Origin: Pseudaminobacter soli (ex Li et al. 2025)
Lineage (GTDB): Bacteria > Pseudomonadota > Alphaproteobacteria > Rhizobiales > Rhizobiaceae
DNA length: 64,000 bases
NCBI RefSeq assembly: GCF_029892515.1
Contig: NZ_JARXVF010000012.1
Location: 36,442-100,441, forward strand
Reading direction: 5' to 3'
The position numbers were made by a program, and so were the translations under genes. The notes beneath the pieces were generated by a model that did no database searches, was not told the DNA's origin, and saw nothing but the letters and a program-made list of their open reading frames with translations. Of this stretch, positions 25,850 through 34,011 are shown in pieces (the stretch's first letter is position 1; each line of letters opens with the position of its first letter).

Positions 25850-27622
25850 ATGACCGATGTCACGCCTCAGGAAGCAGAGTTCATCCCGCCCGCAGAAGTG
25901 GCCGAGGTCGAACTCTACCATCCTCACAGCTGGTGGACGAAATACGTATTCTCGCAGGACGCGAAGGTCATAGCGATACAGTACGCCAGCACGGCCATGG
26001 CCATCGGCTTTGTCGCGCTTGTCCTGTCCTGGCTGATGCGGCTCAAGCTCGGTTTTCCGGACACTTTCTCCTTCATCACGCCTGACGCCTATTACCAGTT
26101 CATGACCATGCACGGCATGATCATGGTCATCTACCTGCTCACCGCGCTGTTCCTCGGCGGCTTCGGCAACTACCTGATCCCGCTGATGGTCGGCGCGCGC
26201 GACATGGTGTTCCCCTATGTCAACATGCTGAGCTACTGGATCTATCTGCTGGCGGTGCTGGTTCTGGTCGGCAGCTTCTTCGCTCCCGGCGGACCTACCG
26301 GTGCGGGCTGGACGCTCTATCCACCGCAGGCCATCACCTCGGGCACGCCGGGCGGGCAAAGCTGGGGCATCATATTGATGCTGATTTCGCTGATCCTGTT
26401 CATCATAGGCTTCACCATGGGCGGGCTCAACTATGTGGTGACCGTGCTGCAGGGGCGCACGCGCGGCATGACATTGATGCGCCTGCCGCTGACGGTGTGG
26501 GGCATCTTCACCGCGACCGTCATGGCGCTGCTCGCCTTCCCGGCCCTGTTCGTGGCCTGCGTCATGATGCTGTTCGACCGGCTGATAGGCTCGAGCTTCT
26601 TCATGCCCGCGGTCGTCGACATGGGCACGCCGCTGGACCATAACGGCGGCAGCCCGCTGCTCTGGCAGCACCTGTTCTGGTTCTTCGGGCATCCAGAAGT
26701 CTACATCGTCGCGCTGCCCGCTTTCGGCATCGTTTCCGACCTCATTGCCACCCATGCGCGCAAGAACATCTTCGGCTACCGCATGATGGTGTGGGCGATC
26801 ATCATCATCGGCGCGCTCAGCTTCGTCGTCTGGGCGCACCACATGTATGTCAGCGGCATGTACCCCTATTTCGGCTTCTTCTTCGCCACCACCACGCTGA
26901 TCATCGCGGTGCCTACGGCGATCAAGGTCTACAACTGGGTTCTCACGCTGTGGCGGGGCAACATCCACCTGACCTTGCCGATGCTGTTTGCCCTCGCCTT
27001 CATCGTCACCTTCGTCAATGGCGGGCTGAGCGGCCTGTTCCTGGGCAATGTCGTGGTCGACGTGCCGCTGTCGGATACGATGTTCGTGGTGGCGCATTTC
27101 CACATGGTGATGGGCGTCGGACCGGTCCTGGTCGTTTTCGGGGCGATCTATCACTGGTATCCGAAGATCACCGGCCGAATGCTCAATGAGACGCTCGGCC
27201 GGATACACTTCTGGGTCACATTTATCGGCACCTACCTGATCTTCTTCCCAATGCACTACATCGGCCTGATCGGCATTCCACGCCGCTATCCCGAGCTTGG
27301 CGACACGGCCTTCATTCCGCCGTCGGTGTACACGCTGAACGAGTTCATCACCGTGGCCGCGCTGGTGGTCGGCGCCGCGCAACTGGTGTTCCTGTTCAAC
27401 CTCTTCTGGAGCCTGCGCTACGGCAAGGAGGCCGGCGACAACCCCTGGCGGGCGACGACGCTTGAATGGCAGACGGCAGGCACGCCTCCGCCGCATGGCA
27501 ATTTTGGCAAGGAGCTGCCGGTTGTCTATCGCTGGGCCTATGACTACAGCGTGCCCGGCGCGCCGGAGGACTTCATTCCGCAGAACGATCCCCGCCCGCT
27601 GACCCAAGGCGGGCCGGCATGA
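25850..27622 (+). CDS. coxN: Cytochrome c oxidase subunit I (CoxN-like)
   Basis: A 590-residue heme-copper oxidase subunit I with about 12-14 helices. Visible key residues are TMHGMIMV (heme a His), FFGHPEVYI (CuB His, cross-linked Tyr and the D-channel Glu), WAHHMYV (CuB His pair), PTAIKVYNW (K-channel Lys) and VAHFHMVMG (heme His pair). All catalytic sites look intact. It lies 60 bp after coxM and overlaps the next gene by 4 bp. The order fits the alternative oxidase coxMNOP known from Bradyrhizobium. Confidence 0.93.
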   Translation: MTDVTPQEAEFIPPAEVAEVELYHPHSWWTKYVFSQDAKVIAIQYASTAMAIGFVALVLSWLMRLKLGFPDTFSFITPDAYYQFMTMHGMIMVIYLLTALFLGGFGNYLIPLMVGARDMVFPYVNMLSYWIYLLAVLVLVGSFFAPGGPTGAGWTLYPPQAITSGTPGGQSWGIILMLISLILFIIGFTMGGLNYVVTVLQGRTRGMTLMRLPLTVWGIFTATVMALLAFPALFVACVMMLFDRLIGSSFFMPAVVDMGTPLDHNGGSPLLWQHLFWFFGHPEVYIVALPAFGIVSDLIATHARKNIFGYRMMVWAIIIIGALSFVVWAHHMYVSGMYPYFGFFFATTTLIIAVPTAIKVYNWVLTLWRGNIHLTLPMLFALAFIVTFVNGGLSGLFLGNVVVDVPLSDTMFVVAHFHMVMGVGPVLVVFGAIYHWYPKITGRMLNETLGRIHFWVTFIGTYLIFFPMHYIGLIGIPRRYPELGDTAFIPPSVYTLNEFITVAALVVGAAQLVFLFNLFWSLRYGKEAGDNPWRATTLEWQTAGTPPPHGNFGKELPVVYRWAYDYSVPGAPEDFIPQNDPRPLTQGGPA

Positions 27623-28323
27623 CCGCGATCCTCATTTTCCTCGCCGCCATACTCGCCATTGTCGGCTGGTGGTTGTCGCGCCAGAGGCTGATGTCAAAAC
27701 CCTGGCTCGAGGCGGGGCCCGTCACGGCCTTTCCGGAAACAGAAGCACCCGACACGCACCCGGCAAAGATCGGGCTCGGCGTATTTATCGCCGTGGTCAG
27801 TGCATTGTTTGCGCTGCTGATCGGCGCCTATCTCATGCGCATGGCCTATGCCGATTGGCAGGCGCCGCCGATGCCGCGCCTGCTTTGGCTCAACACCGGC
27901 ACGCTGATACTGGCGAGCTTTGCGATGCAATGCGCGGTGGTTGCCGCCCATAGAGGCGAGCTCGACAATCTCCGGCTTGCCCTGCTCACTGCCGGCCTGA
28001 CCTCGATCGCCTTCCTGGCCGGGCAGTTGCTGGCATGGCAGGACCTCGCCGCGCAGGGCTATTTCGTCACCGAAAATGCCGCGGTCACTTTCTTTTATCT
28101 GCTGACGGCGATGCACGGCCTGCACGTCATTGGAGGGCTGGTGGCACTGGGCCGGACCAACATCCGCGCGTGGCAAAGCGAAGGGACCGCGGGGCTCGTT
28201 CTGTCCACCGAACTGTGCGCGGCCTACTGGCACGCCCTGCTCGTCATCTGGCTGATACTGTTTGCCGTGCTCATGGGCTGGGCGAGCAATTTCATCGACA
28301 TTTGCCATCGGCTGCTGAGCTAG
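27619..28323 (+). CDS. coxO: Cytochrome c oxidase subunit III-like (CoxO-like)
   Basis: A 234-residue subunit III family membrane protein with about six or seven helices. An extra N-terminal helix (MTAILIFLAAILAIVGWW) precedes the subunit III core. Typical features are FFYLLTAMHGLHVIGGLV and AAYWHALLVIWLILF near the C terminus. It overlaps coxN by ATGA. The first of two consecutive subunit III-like genes, as in coxMNOP clusters. Confidence 0.85.
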   Translation: MTAILIFLAAILAIVGWWLSRQRLMSKPWLEAGPVTAFPETEAPDTHPAKIGLGVFIAVVSALFALLIGAYLMRMAYADWQAPPMPRLLWLNTGTLILASFAMQCAVVAAHRGELDNLRLALLTAGLTSIAFLAGQLLAWQDLAAQGYFVTENAAVTFFYLLTAMHGLHVIGGLVALGRTNIRAWQSEGTAGLVLSTELCAAYWHALLVIWLILFAVLMGWASNFIDICHRLLS

Positions 28324-28336
28324 AAGGAGACGTGGG

Positions 28337-29059
28337 ATGGTCGACACAACGCCTGAACATGCCCCCCACACCGCGTCGCGGCCGCCGGGGCTGCGCGGCA
28401 TAGCCGCCGACTGGGCGTCGGACCAGCGGGCGTTCAAGAACGTCTCCTGGGGGAAGGCCATGATCTGGATCTTCCTGCTCAGTGACACCTTCATCTTCGG
28501 CTGCTTCCTGCTCGGCTATATGACGGTCCGCATGTCGACCACGGTGCCGTGGCCGAATACCGCCGAGATCTTTGCGCTGCATATCGGCGGTCATTCCGTG
28601 CCGCTTCTTCTGATCGCCATCATGACCTTCGTGCTCATCTCCTCGAGCGGCACGATGGCGATGGCGGTCAATTTCGGTTACCGCAAGGACCGCCGGAAGA
28701 CCGCGGCGCTGATGCTTGCAACCGCAGCCCTCGGGGCGACCTTCGTGGGCATGCAGGCCTTCGAATGGACCGAGCTGATCATGAAAGGCGTTCGGCCCTG
28801 GGCAAACCCGTTCGGCGCGGCGCAGTTCGGCCCGGCCTTTTTCATGATCACCGGTTTTCACGGCACGCACGTCACCATCGGCGTGATCTTCCTTTTGATC
28901 ATCGCGCGAAAGGTGCTGCGCGGCGACTTCGATCGCGGCACGCCGGGGTTTTTCACCAGCCGTCGTGGCCGCTACGAAAACGTAGAGATCATGGGGCTCT
29001 ACTGGCACTTCGTCGATCTGGTTTGGGTGTTCATTTTCGCGTTCTTCTATCTTTGGTGA
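28337..29059 (+). CDS. coxP: Cytochrome c oxidase subunit III-like (CoxP-like)
   Basis: A 240-residue second subunit III. It has the standard core, with FFMITGFHGTHVTIGVIFLL and ENVEIMGLYWHFVDLVWVFI, and an acidic residue in a helix (QAFEWTEL) as in lipid-binding subunit III. It has a hydrophilic N-terminal tail of about 35 residues. It lies 13 bp after the first subunit III gene, with AGAAGGAGACG before its ATG. Confidence 0.9.
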   Translation: MVDTTPEHAPHTASRPPGLRGIAADWASDQRAFKNVSWGKAMIWIFLLSDTFIFGCFLLGYMTVRMSTTVPWPNTAEIFALHIGGHSVPLLLIAIMTFVLISSSGTMAMAVNFGYRKDRRKTAALMLATAALGATFVGMQAFEWTELIMKGVRPWANPFGAAQFGPAFFMITGFHGTHVTIGVIFLLIIARKVLRGDFDRGTPGFFTSRRGRYENVEIMGLYWHFVDLVWVFIFAFFYLW

Positions 29060-29068
29060 GGTGGAGCG

Positions 29069-29452
29069 ATGGCACAGGCAGAGGCGCAAGATCAGGGGCT
29101 TCAGGCACAGGTGGCTCACGCACCGACGGCAGCGCACGCCGACGAACAGCAGCATCCGATCAAGCTCTATCTCGTCGTCTGGGGCTGGCTGTTCATATTG
29201 AGCACCTGCTCCTACCTGGTCGACTACTTCAACCTGCAGGGCTATCTGCGCTGGGCGCTGATCGTCACCCTGATGCTGCTGAAGGCCGGACTGATCGTCG
29301 CGATCTTCATGCACATGGCGTGGGAGCGGTTGGCACTTGCCTATGCGATTCTGGTGCCACCGCTTCTGATGATGGTTTTCCTGGTCATCATGGCGCTGGA
29401 GTCCGACTACACCTGGCTGACCCGGATTCTGTCGTTCAGCCCGGTGCAATAG
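29069..29452 (+). CDS. Prokaryotic cytochrome c oxidase subunit IV
   Basis: A 127-residue small subunit with three predicted helices (LYLVVWGWLFILSTCSYLVD, ALIVTLMLLKAGLIVAIFMH, YAILVPPLLMMVFLVIMALE). LLKAGLIVAIFMHMAWE is typical of bacterial subunit IV proteins. It ends the operon, 9 bp after coxP. No ctaB, ctaG or senC assembly gene is present in the cluster, so assembly must depend on factors elsewhere. Confidence 0.85.
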   Translation: MAQAEAQDQGLQAQVAHAPTAAHADEQQHPIKLYLVVWGWLFILSTCSYLVDYFNLQGYLRWALIVTLMLLKAGLIVAIFMHMAWERLALAYAILVPPLLMMVFLVIMALESDYTWLTRILSFSPVQ

Positions 29453-29476
29453 CTGCCAGCCAAAGCCGTTATCCGG

Positions 29477-30397
29477 TCAAACCTGAACCGGGAGCGCTTC
29501 CTGGCGGCTGGCGATCGCAACGATCCAGTTGCGAAGCTCCGACCCCAGCGGCTTTTGCAACGCCGAGCGATCCCAGGCGAGAAAATAAGGAAAAGGCAGC
29601 CGCATCGGCAGGTTGAAGGGCACCACCAGGCGCCCCGAGGCAATGTCTTCAGCCGCCATGGACAATTGCGCCAGCACGAAGCCGCGGCCATTGATTGCTG
29701 CATCAATGGCCGCGCTCGACAACGAGAAGGCCACCTCCCCTGCCGCCCGGCGGTATTTTTCGCCAATGCTTGCCGCCCATTCGGCCCACGCCGGCGGCGA
29801 GCGGTGGTCTTTCGCCCATTCGATGCCGAGCAGCGGGCGATCCAGTATGTCGGCGGGCCTGCGCAGCGGCTGCCGTTCCAGCAATGCGGGCGAACAGGCG
29901 GGAACCACCCAGTCCGTGAAGAGCTCCGTATAGTGGGCGTAGTCGCGGATCTTGGTGCCGTAGGAGATGCGGAAATCGACCTGCTCTTCACCGAGTTGCG
30001 GTTCGACTTCGGCGCCGATCAGCCGTACGGTCGCGCCGGTATGGCGTGCTTGCCAATCGAAAAGCTGCGGCGCCAGCCATTTGCTGGCGAGCGAAGGCAA
30101 GCACGAAATGGTGAGCGCTCCCTCGGACCGCGCACGCTCCAGCGCCTCCTGCGCACCCCTGATATGATCGAAGCCGACCGAAATGTCGGCGTGATACATG
30201 CGCCCCCAGGACGTCAGCTTCACGGTCCGACCGCGCCGCTCCAGCAATTGCAGGCCGAGCGCCTCCTCCGCCTTGCGAATCTGCTGGCTGACCGCACCGG
30301 GCGAGACGCCGAGCTCCTCCGCCGCACCCGTCACGCTGCCAAGCCGGCCGAAAGCCTCGAAAGCTTGTATTGCGCGCAAGGGAGGCGATTTCGTCAT
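29477..30397 (-). CDS. LysR-family regulator, Rieske locus
   Basis: A 306-residue LysR regulator of the GcvA/AmpR branch, with N-terminal helix-turn-helix LGSVTGAAEELGVSPGAVSQ and an effector domain. It is divergent from the Rieske oxygenase gene by 123 bp, so it is the likely local regulator. It ends convergent with the oxidase operon, 24 bp from subunit IV. Confidence 0.88.
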   Translation of the reverse strand: MTKSPPLRAIQAFEAFGRLGSVTGAAEELGVSPGAVSQQIRKAEEALGLQLLERRGRTVKLTSWGRMYHADISVGFDHIRGAQEALERARSEGALTISCLPSLASKWLAPQLFDWQARHTGATVRLIGAEVEPQLGEEQVDFRISYGTKIRDYAHYTELFTDWVVPACSPALLERQPLRRPADILDRPLLGIEWAKDHRSPPAWAEWAASIGEKYRRAAGEVAFSLSSAAIDAAINGRGFVLAQLSMAAEDIASGRLVVPFNLPMRLPFPYFLAWDRSALQKPLGSELRNWIVAIASRQEALPVQV

Positions 30398-30520
30398 GAC
30401 ATTCCAAACTGATTTGCTTTAGTTTTTCTAAAATAGAACGCAGGTGCAAGCCCTTTTTGCGCGGCCGCCGCGACATTAGCCTTTCCCCACTTAGACCAGG
30501 TCTCGAGGGAGGAAGCGGCC
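30398..30520. promoter_or_regulatory. Divergent promoter region, LysR / Rieske operon
   Basis: A 123-bp gap, AT-rich near 30405-30440 where the core promoters and LysR sites probably lie. GAGGGAGGAAG at about 30505-30515 is the ribosome binding site for the oxygenase gene. Confidence 0.5.
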
Positions 30521-31561
30521 ATGTATCTGAGGAATTGCTGGTACGTTGCCGCGTGGGACCACGAGGTCGGCCAAAACGAGCTGAAGCCCGTGAAGCTATT
30601 GGGCGAGGAGATCGTCCTCTACCGCAAGTCGGACGGCGTCGTGGCCGCGCTCGAGGACGCCTGCCCGCACCGCAAGCTTCCGCTGTCGATGGGCCGCATC
30701 AAGGGCGACAATGTCGAGTGCGGCTATCATGGGCTGACCTTCGACTGCACCGGCGCTTGCACCCGCGTTCCCGGCGCCGAGAAGATCCCGCATGTGGCGC
30801 AAGTGCGCAGCTATCCAATTGCCGAGCGCTACGGCCTGCTCTGGATCTGGATGGGCGACGCCGCGAAGGCAGATCCGGCGAAGATCTTCGAAGTCGAGCA
30901 TTGGGGCGACCCGGCTTGGGGCGTCAATCGCGGCGAGTCGATGCTGCTCGAATGCAATTACCTCTACATGACCGACAATCTGCTCGACCCATCGCATGTG
31001 GCCTGGGTCCACCAGAGTTCCTTCGGCAATGCTGCGGCCGGGGAAGCCCCGCTCGAAACCACGGTCGGCGAGGACGGCGTCACCGTCTGGCGCTGGATGA
31101 TCGACGTCGAGCCCGCTCCGTTCTACGCGCCCTACCTCAAATTCTCCGGCAATTGCGACCGCAAGCAGCACTATGAGGTGCGCTACCCCAGCGCCGCCAT
31201 CATCAAGGCGATCTTCGTGCCGGCCAACACCGGCGGCGAAGGCAAGCCCCGCCATAAAGATGTCTTCCTCATGGACAGCTACAACTTCATGACGCCGGTC
31301 GATGAGAGCCACACCAGATACTACTGGTTCCAGATGCGCAATTTCGCGCCCGACGACGAGGAGGTCTCGCGCCAGTTCGCCAAGTCGGTGCGTGGCGCCT
31401 TCGACGAGGACCGTGTCGTACTCAATGCCGTGCAGAAGGGCATGGCCAACATGCGCACGCCCAATCTCGACCTGAAGATCGACGTCGGCCCGCTCCGCTT
31501 CCGCCGCAGCCTGGCCAAACTGATTGCAGCCGAAGAACAGCAGCTGGCGGCCGCCGAATGA
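30521..31561 (+). CDS. Rieske non-heme iron oxygenase, VanA-like
   Basis: A 346-residue oxygenase subunit. The Rieske cluster motif CPH ... CGYHG lies near residues 48-70. The mononuclear iron site is DNLLDPSHVAWVH near residues 155-167 (bridging Asp, two His). Length and N terminus (MYLRNCWYVAAW) match the VanA/DdmC group of demethylases and hydroxylases. It overlaps the reductase gene by ATGA. The neighbours are an amino-acid-type transporter and aminotransferase, so a methylated or N-containing compound may be the substrate, but this is inference. Confidence 0.9.
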   Translation: MYLRNCWYVAAWDHEVGQNELKPVKLLGEEIVLYRKSDGVVAALEDACPHRKLPLSMGRIKGDNVECGYHGLTFDCTGACTRVPGAEKIPHVAQVRSYPIAERYGLLWIWMGDAAKADPAKIFEVEHWGDPAWGVNRGESMLLECNYLYMTDNLLDPSHVAWVHQSSFGNAAAGEAPLETTVGEDGVTVWRWMIDVEPAPFYAPYLKFSGNCDRKQHYEVRYPSAAIIKAIFVPANTGGEGKPRHKDVFLMDSYNFMTPVDESHTRYYWFQMRNFAPDDEEVSRQFAKSVRGAFDEDRVVLNAVQKGMANMRTPNLDLKIDVGPLRFRRSLAKLIAAEEQQLAAAE

Positions 31562-32673
31562 ACGCCTTCGCCACGCCGGCCAGCGCAAGCAAAAGCCGGT
31601 TTCGTGAGCTGAAGGTTGTGACGAAGGTGCGCGAAAGCAGCATCATCACGTCCTTTCACCTCGAACCGGTCGAGCCGGAAGGCTGGCGCCCCTTCGAAGC
31701 CGGACAGTTTCTCGTGTTCCGGTTTCCGGTGCGGGAAGGCAAGGATTTCGTTCTGCGGAATTACAGCGTCTCCAGCTCGCCGGAGCGCAAGGGCAGCTAC
31801 CGCATCACGGTTAAGCGCGAGGCGGCGCCGCGTGCCGACGTGCCCGGCGGCGTCAGCTCCTGCCATCTGCACGACCACGTCGAGGTTGGCGATGTGCTTA
31901 CGGCTGAAGGGCCGCGCGGCGACTTCGTGCTCGACCGGCAAAGCAGCCGTCCCGTCGTTCTGCTCAGCGGTGGCGTCGGACTGACGCCGCTTGTCTCGAT
32001 GCTGCATGCGCTCGCAGGTACCCAGCGCCGCGTATTCTTCATCCACGCCTGCGAGAATGGCGAGGTGCACGCACTACGTGATGAGGTCGAGGCGCTGGCA
32101 GCATCGCGGCCAGGGATGGCGGTGCATTTCTGCTACCGTTTTCCGACGGACGCGGATCGAGCCGCCGGATGCCACCACAGCGAGGGCGTTATCACGCGCG
32201 AGTTGCTGCAAAGCTTGCTGCCGCTCGACGACTACGACTTCTATCTGTGCGGCCCTTCGCCTTTCATGCAGGCCGTGCACGGCATACTGCGCGGGTTGGG
32301 TGTTCCGAGACAGCGCATTTCCTACGAGTTCTTCGGTCCGGCGACCCTGCTGGAAGCGCCGGCCGAGCCAGCGCCGGTTCAAACGCCGCCCCTGGCACCG
32401 GCGGCGGTTCTGGACGGGGCAATGACGGTGGAATTCCGCAAATCCGGCCGCAAGGGCGTGTGGAATCCGGCAGCAGAGTCGCTCCTCGCCTTCGCCGAGG
32501 ATCAGGGTCTCGAGCCCGAATTCAGCTGCCGTGCCGGCGTCTGCGGCACCTGCAAGTCAAAACTGCTCGCCGGCGAAGTCGCCTATTTCGAAGAGCCGCT
32601 CGACGATCTCGCCCCAGGCGAGGTGCTGTTGTGCTGCTCCAAGCCGCAAGGGCCGATCGTCTTGGACATATGA
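31558..32673 (+). CDS. FAD/[2Fe-2S] oxygenase reductase
   Basis: A 371-residue electron donor for the Rieske oxygenase. The N-terminal half is a ferredoxin-NADP reductase-type module with FAD motif RNYSVSS and NAD(P) motif LSGGVGLTPLVSML. The C-terminal 95 residues are a plant-type ferredoxin with CRAGVCGTCKSK and LLCCSKP. The order FAD-NAD-ferredoxin matches the hybrid reductases of VanB/GbcB type. It is translationally coupled to the oxygenase. Confidence 0.9.
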   Translation: MNAFATPASASKSRFRELKVVTKVRESSIITSFHLEPVEPEGWRPFEAGQFLVFRFPVREGKDFVLRNYSVSSSPERKGSYRITVKREAAPRADVPGGVSSCHLHDHVEVGDVLTAEGPRGDFVLDRQSSRPVVLLSGGVGLTPLVSMLHALAGTQRRVFFIHACENGEVHALRDEVEALAASRPGMAVHFCYRFPTDADRAAGCHHSEGVITRELLQSLLPLDDYDFYLCGPSPFMQAVHGILRGLGVPRQRISYEFFGPATLLEAPAEPAPVQTPPLAPAAVLDGAMTVEFRKSGRKGVWNPAAESLLAFAEDQGLEPEFSCRAGVCGTCKSKLLAGEVAYFEEPLDDLAPGEVLLCCSKPQGPIVLDI

Positions 32674-32728
32674 CGGTCTGCACGCAACACGAGCTCCAGG
32701 CAGAAACCCAGAGAACGGAAGCATTGGC

Positions 32729-33856
32729 GTGGACAAATCGGTCGATGAAGCTTCGAAGCACGGGCTTGCGTTCAATCCGCATGTCGCCGCCCTGCCGCCT
32801 TACAATGCCGGCATGAGCATTGCGGTCGCGCGGTCGATCTCCAGCCGCGACGACATCGCCCGCCTCGCCAGCAACGAAAACCCTGATGGCTGCTCGCCGG
32901 CGATTCTAGTTGCCCTCGCCTCGCCCGGCTTGGAGCCTTGGCGCTATGCCGATCCCGCCTGCACCGCGTTGCGTGCTGCGCTTGGCCGCAAACTGGATGT
33001 GGCACCCGACACCATCGTCGTCGGCAACGGCTCCGAGGAAATGATCGCCGCGATATCACGCGCCATGCTGGTGCCGGGATCGTCCGTCGTCACCGTGGTC
33101 CCGAGCTTCGGCCTGCATGAGATCGAACCACTGGCGCAGGGTGCGAAGGTCACCAAGGTGGCGATGACGGAAGATCTGGGCTTCGACCTCGACGCCCTTG
33201 AAAAGGCAATTGCCGCCGCTCCGCAAATCGTCTTCCTGTCGTCGCCGTGGAACCCGGTCGGGCCGGCGCTCGACAGGCCATCCTTGGAGCGGCTGGTCGC
33301 GGCGGTCAGGCCGGGCACGCTGTTCGTGCTCGACGAGGCCTATTTCGAGTTCGCCGATGCCAGCTGCCCGAACGGGCTGGAGGTGTTGCGCTCAAGCGGC
33401 ATTGCCTTCGCCTTGCTGCGCACCTTCTCCAAGGCCTATGGACTCGCCGGTCTGCGCGTCGGCTATGCCGTCTGCTCGCATCCCGAGCTGGCGCGGGTGA
33501 TCGCCGCCGCCAAGACGCCCTTCAACGTCAATGCCGCCGCCCAGGCGGCGGCCCTCGCCGCCCTCGGCGATGAGGCATGGATGCAGGCATCGGTGGCCCG
33601 GCTGCGGACCGAGCGCGGGCGAGTCGCAGCGGCCCTCGAAGCGCTTGGCTTCAAGGTCGCCCCCTCCCAGACCAACTTCCTGTTCTTCGATTGCGGCGGG
33701 GACAGCTCCGCCCTTGCAGCCAAGCTCCTGCAGGAGGGAATCATCGTCAAAGCGTGGCGCGAGAGCGGAAACGAGCGATACCTGCGTGTGACCATCGGAA
33801 CGCCCGCCGAGAACGACCGCCTGATCTTTGCGCTCAGGAGGGTGACACCCCGATGA
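32729..33856 (+). CDS. HisC-like class I/II aminotransferase
   Basis: A 375-residue PLP aminotransferase close in form to histidinol-phosphate aminotransferase. Visible are ASNENPDG, VGNGSEEMI, SSPWNPVGP (Asn for PLP ring), LDEAYFEF (Asp), and the PLP-lysine motif LRTFSKAYGLAGLRVGY. The start is GTG 32729, as there is no in-frame ATG before residue 28. No other histidine gene is nearby, so the true substrate is probably the compound handled by this operon. Its stop overlaps a 52-codon ORF. Confidence 0.85.
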   Translation: MDKSVDEASKHGLAFNPHVAALPPYNAGMSIAVARSISSRDDIARLASNENPDGCSPAILVALASPGLEPWRYADPACTALRAALGRKLDVAPDTIVVGNGSEEMIAAISRAMLVPGSSVVTVVPSFGLHEIEPLAQGAKVTKVAMTEDLGFDLDALEKAIAAAPQIVFLSSPWNPVGPALDRPSLERLVAAVRPGTLFVLDEAYFEFADASCPNGLEVLRSSGIAFALLRTFSKAYGLAGLRVGYAVCSHPELARVIAAAKTPFNVNAAAQAAALAALGDEAWMQASVARLRTERGRVAAALEALGFKVAPSQTNFLFFDCGGDSSALAAKLLQEGIIVKAWRESGNERYLRVTIGTPAENDRLIFALRRVTPR

Positions 33857-34011
33857 AACGCACACTGCGCGCCTTTTCCCTGCACGATCACGCCTCGCTG
33901 CTGCGGGCGTTGTGTGCCCTCAACGCATCCACGAAATCGGGAAAGGTGTCGGCCCTTGCTTCACTGCCTGCCGACGACCGCAACCAGCGCGGAGCCGAAG
34001 CCCATGCGTGA
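33853..34011 (+). CDS. Small ORF in catabolic operon
   Basis: A 52-residue ORF (MKRTLRAFSLHDHASLLRAL ...) whose ATG overlaps the aminotransferase stop and whose end overlaps the next gene by 8 bp. It is basic at the N terminus and has no recognised family. It may be a real small protein or just a translational coupler. Confidence 0.4.
   Translation: MKRTLRAFSLHDHASLLRALCALNASTKSGKVSALASLPADDRNQRGAEAHA

Noticed and set aside
25847..27607. Long minus-strand open frame across coxN
   Set aside because: Antisense shadow with low-complexity charged composition; the plus strand has all oxidase ligands.
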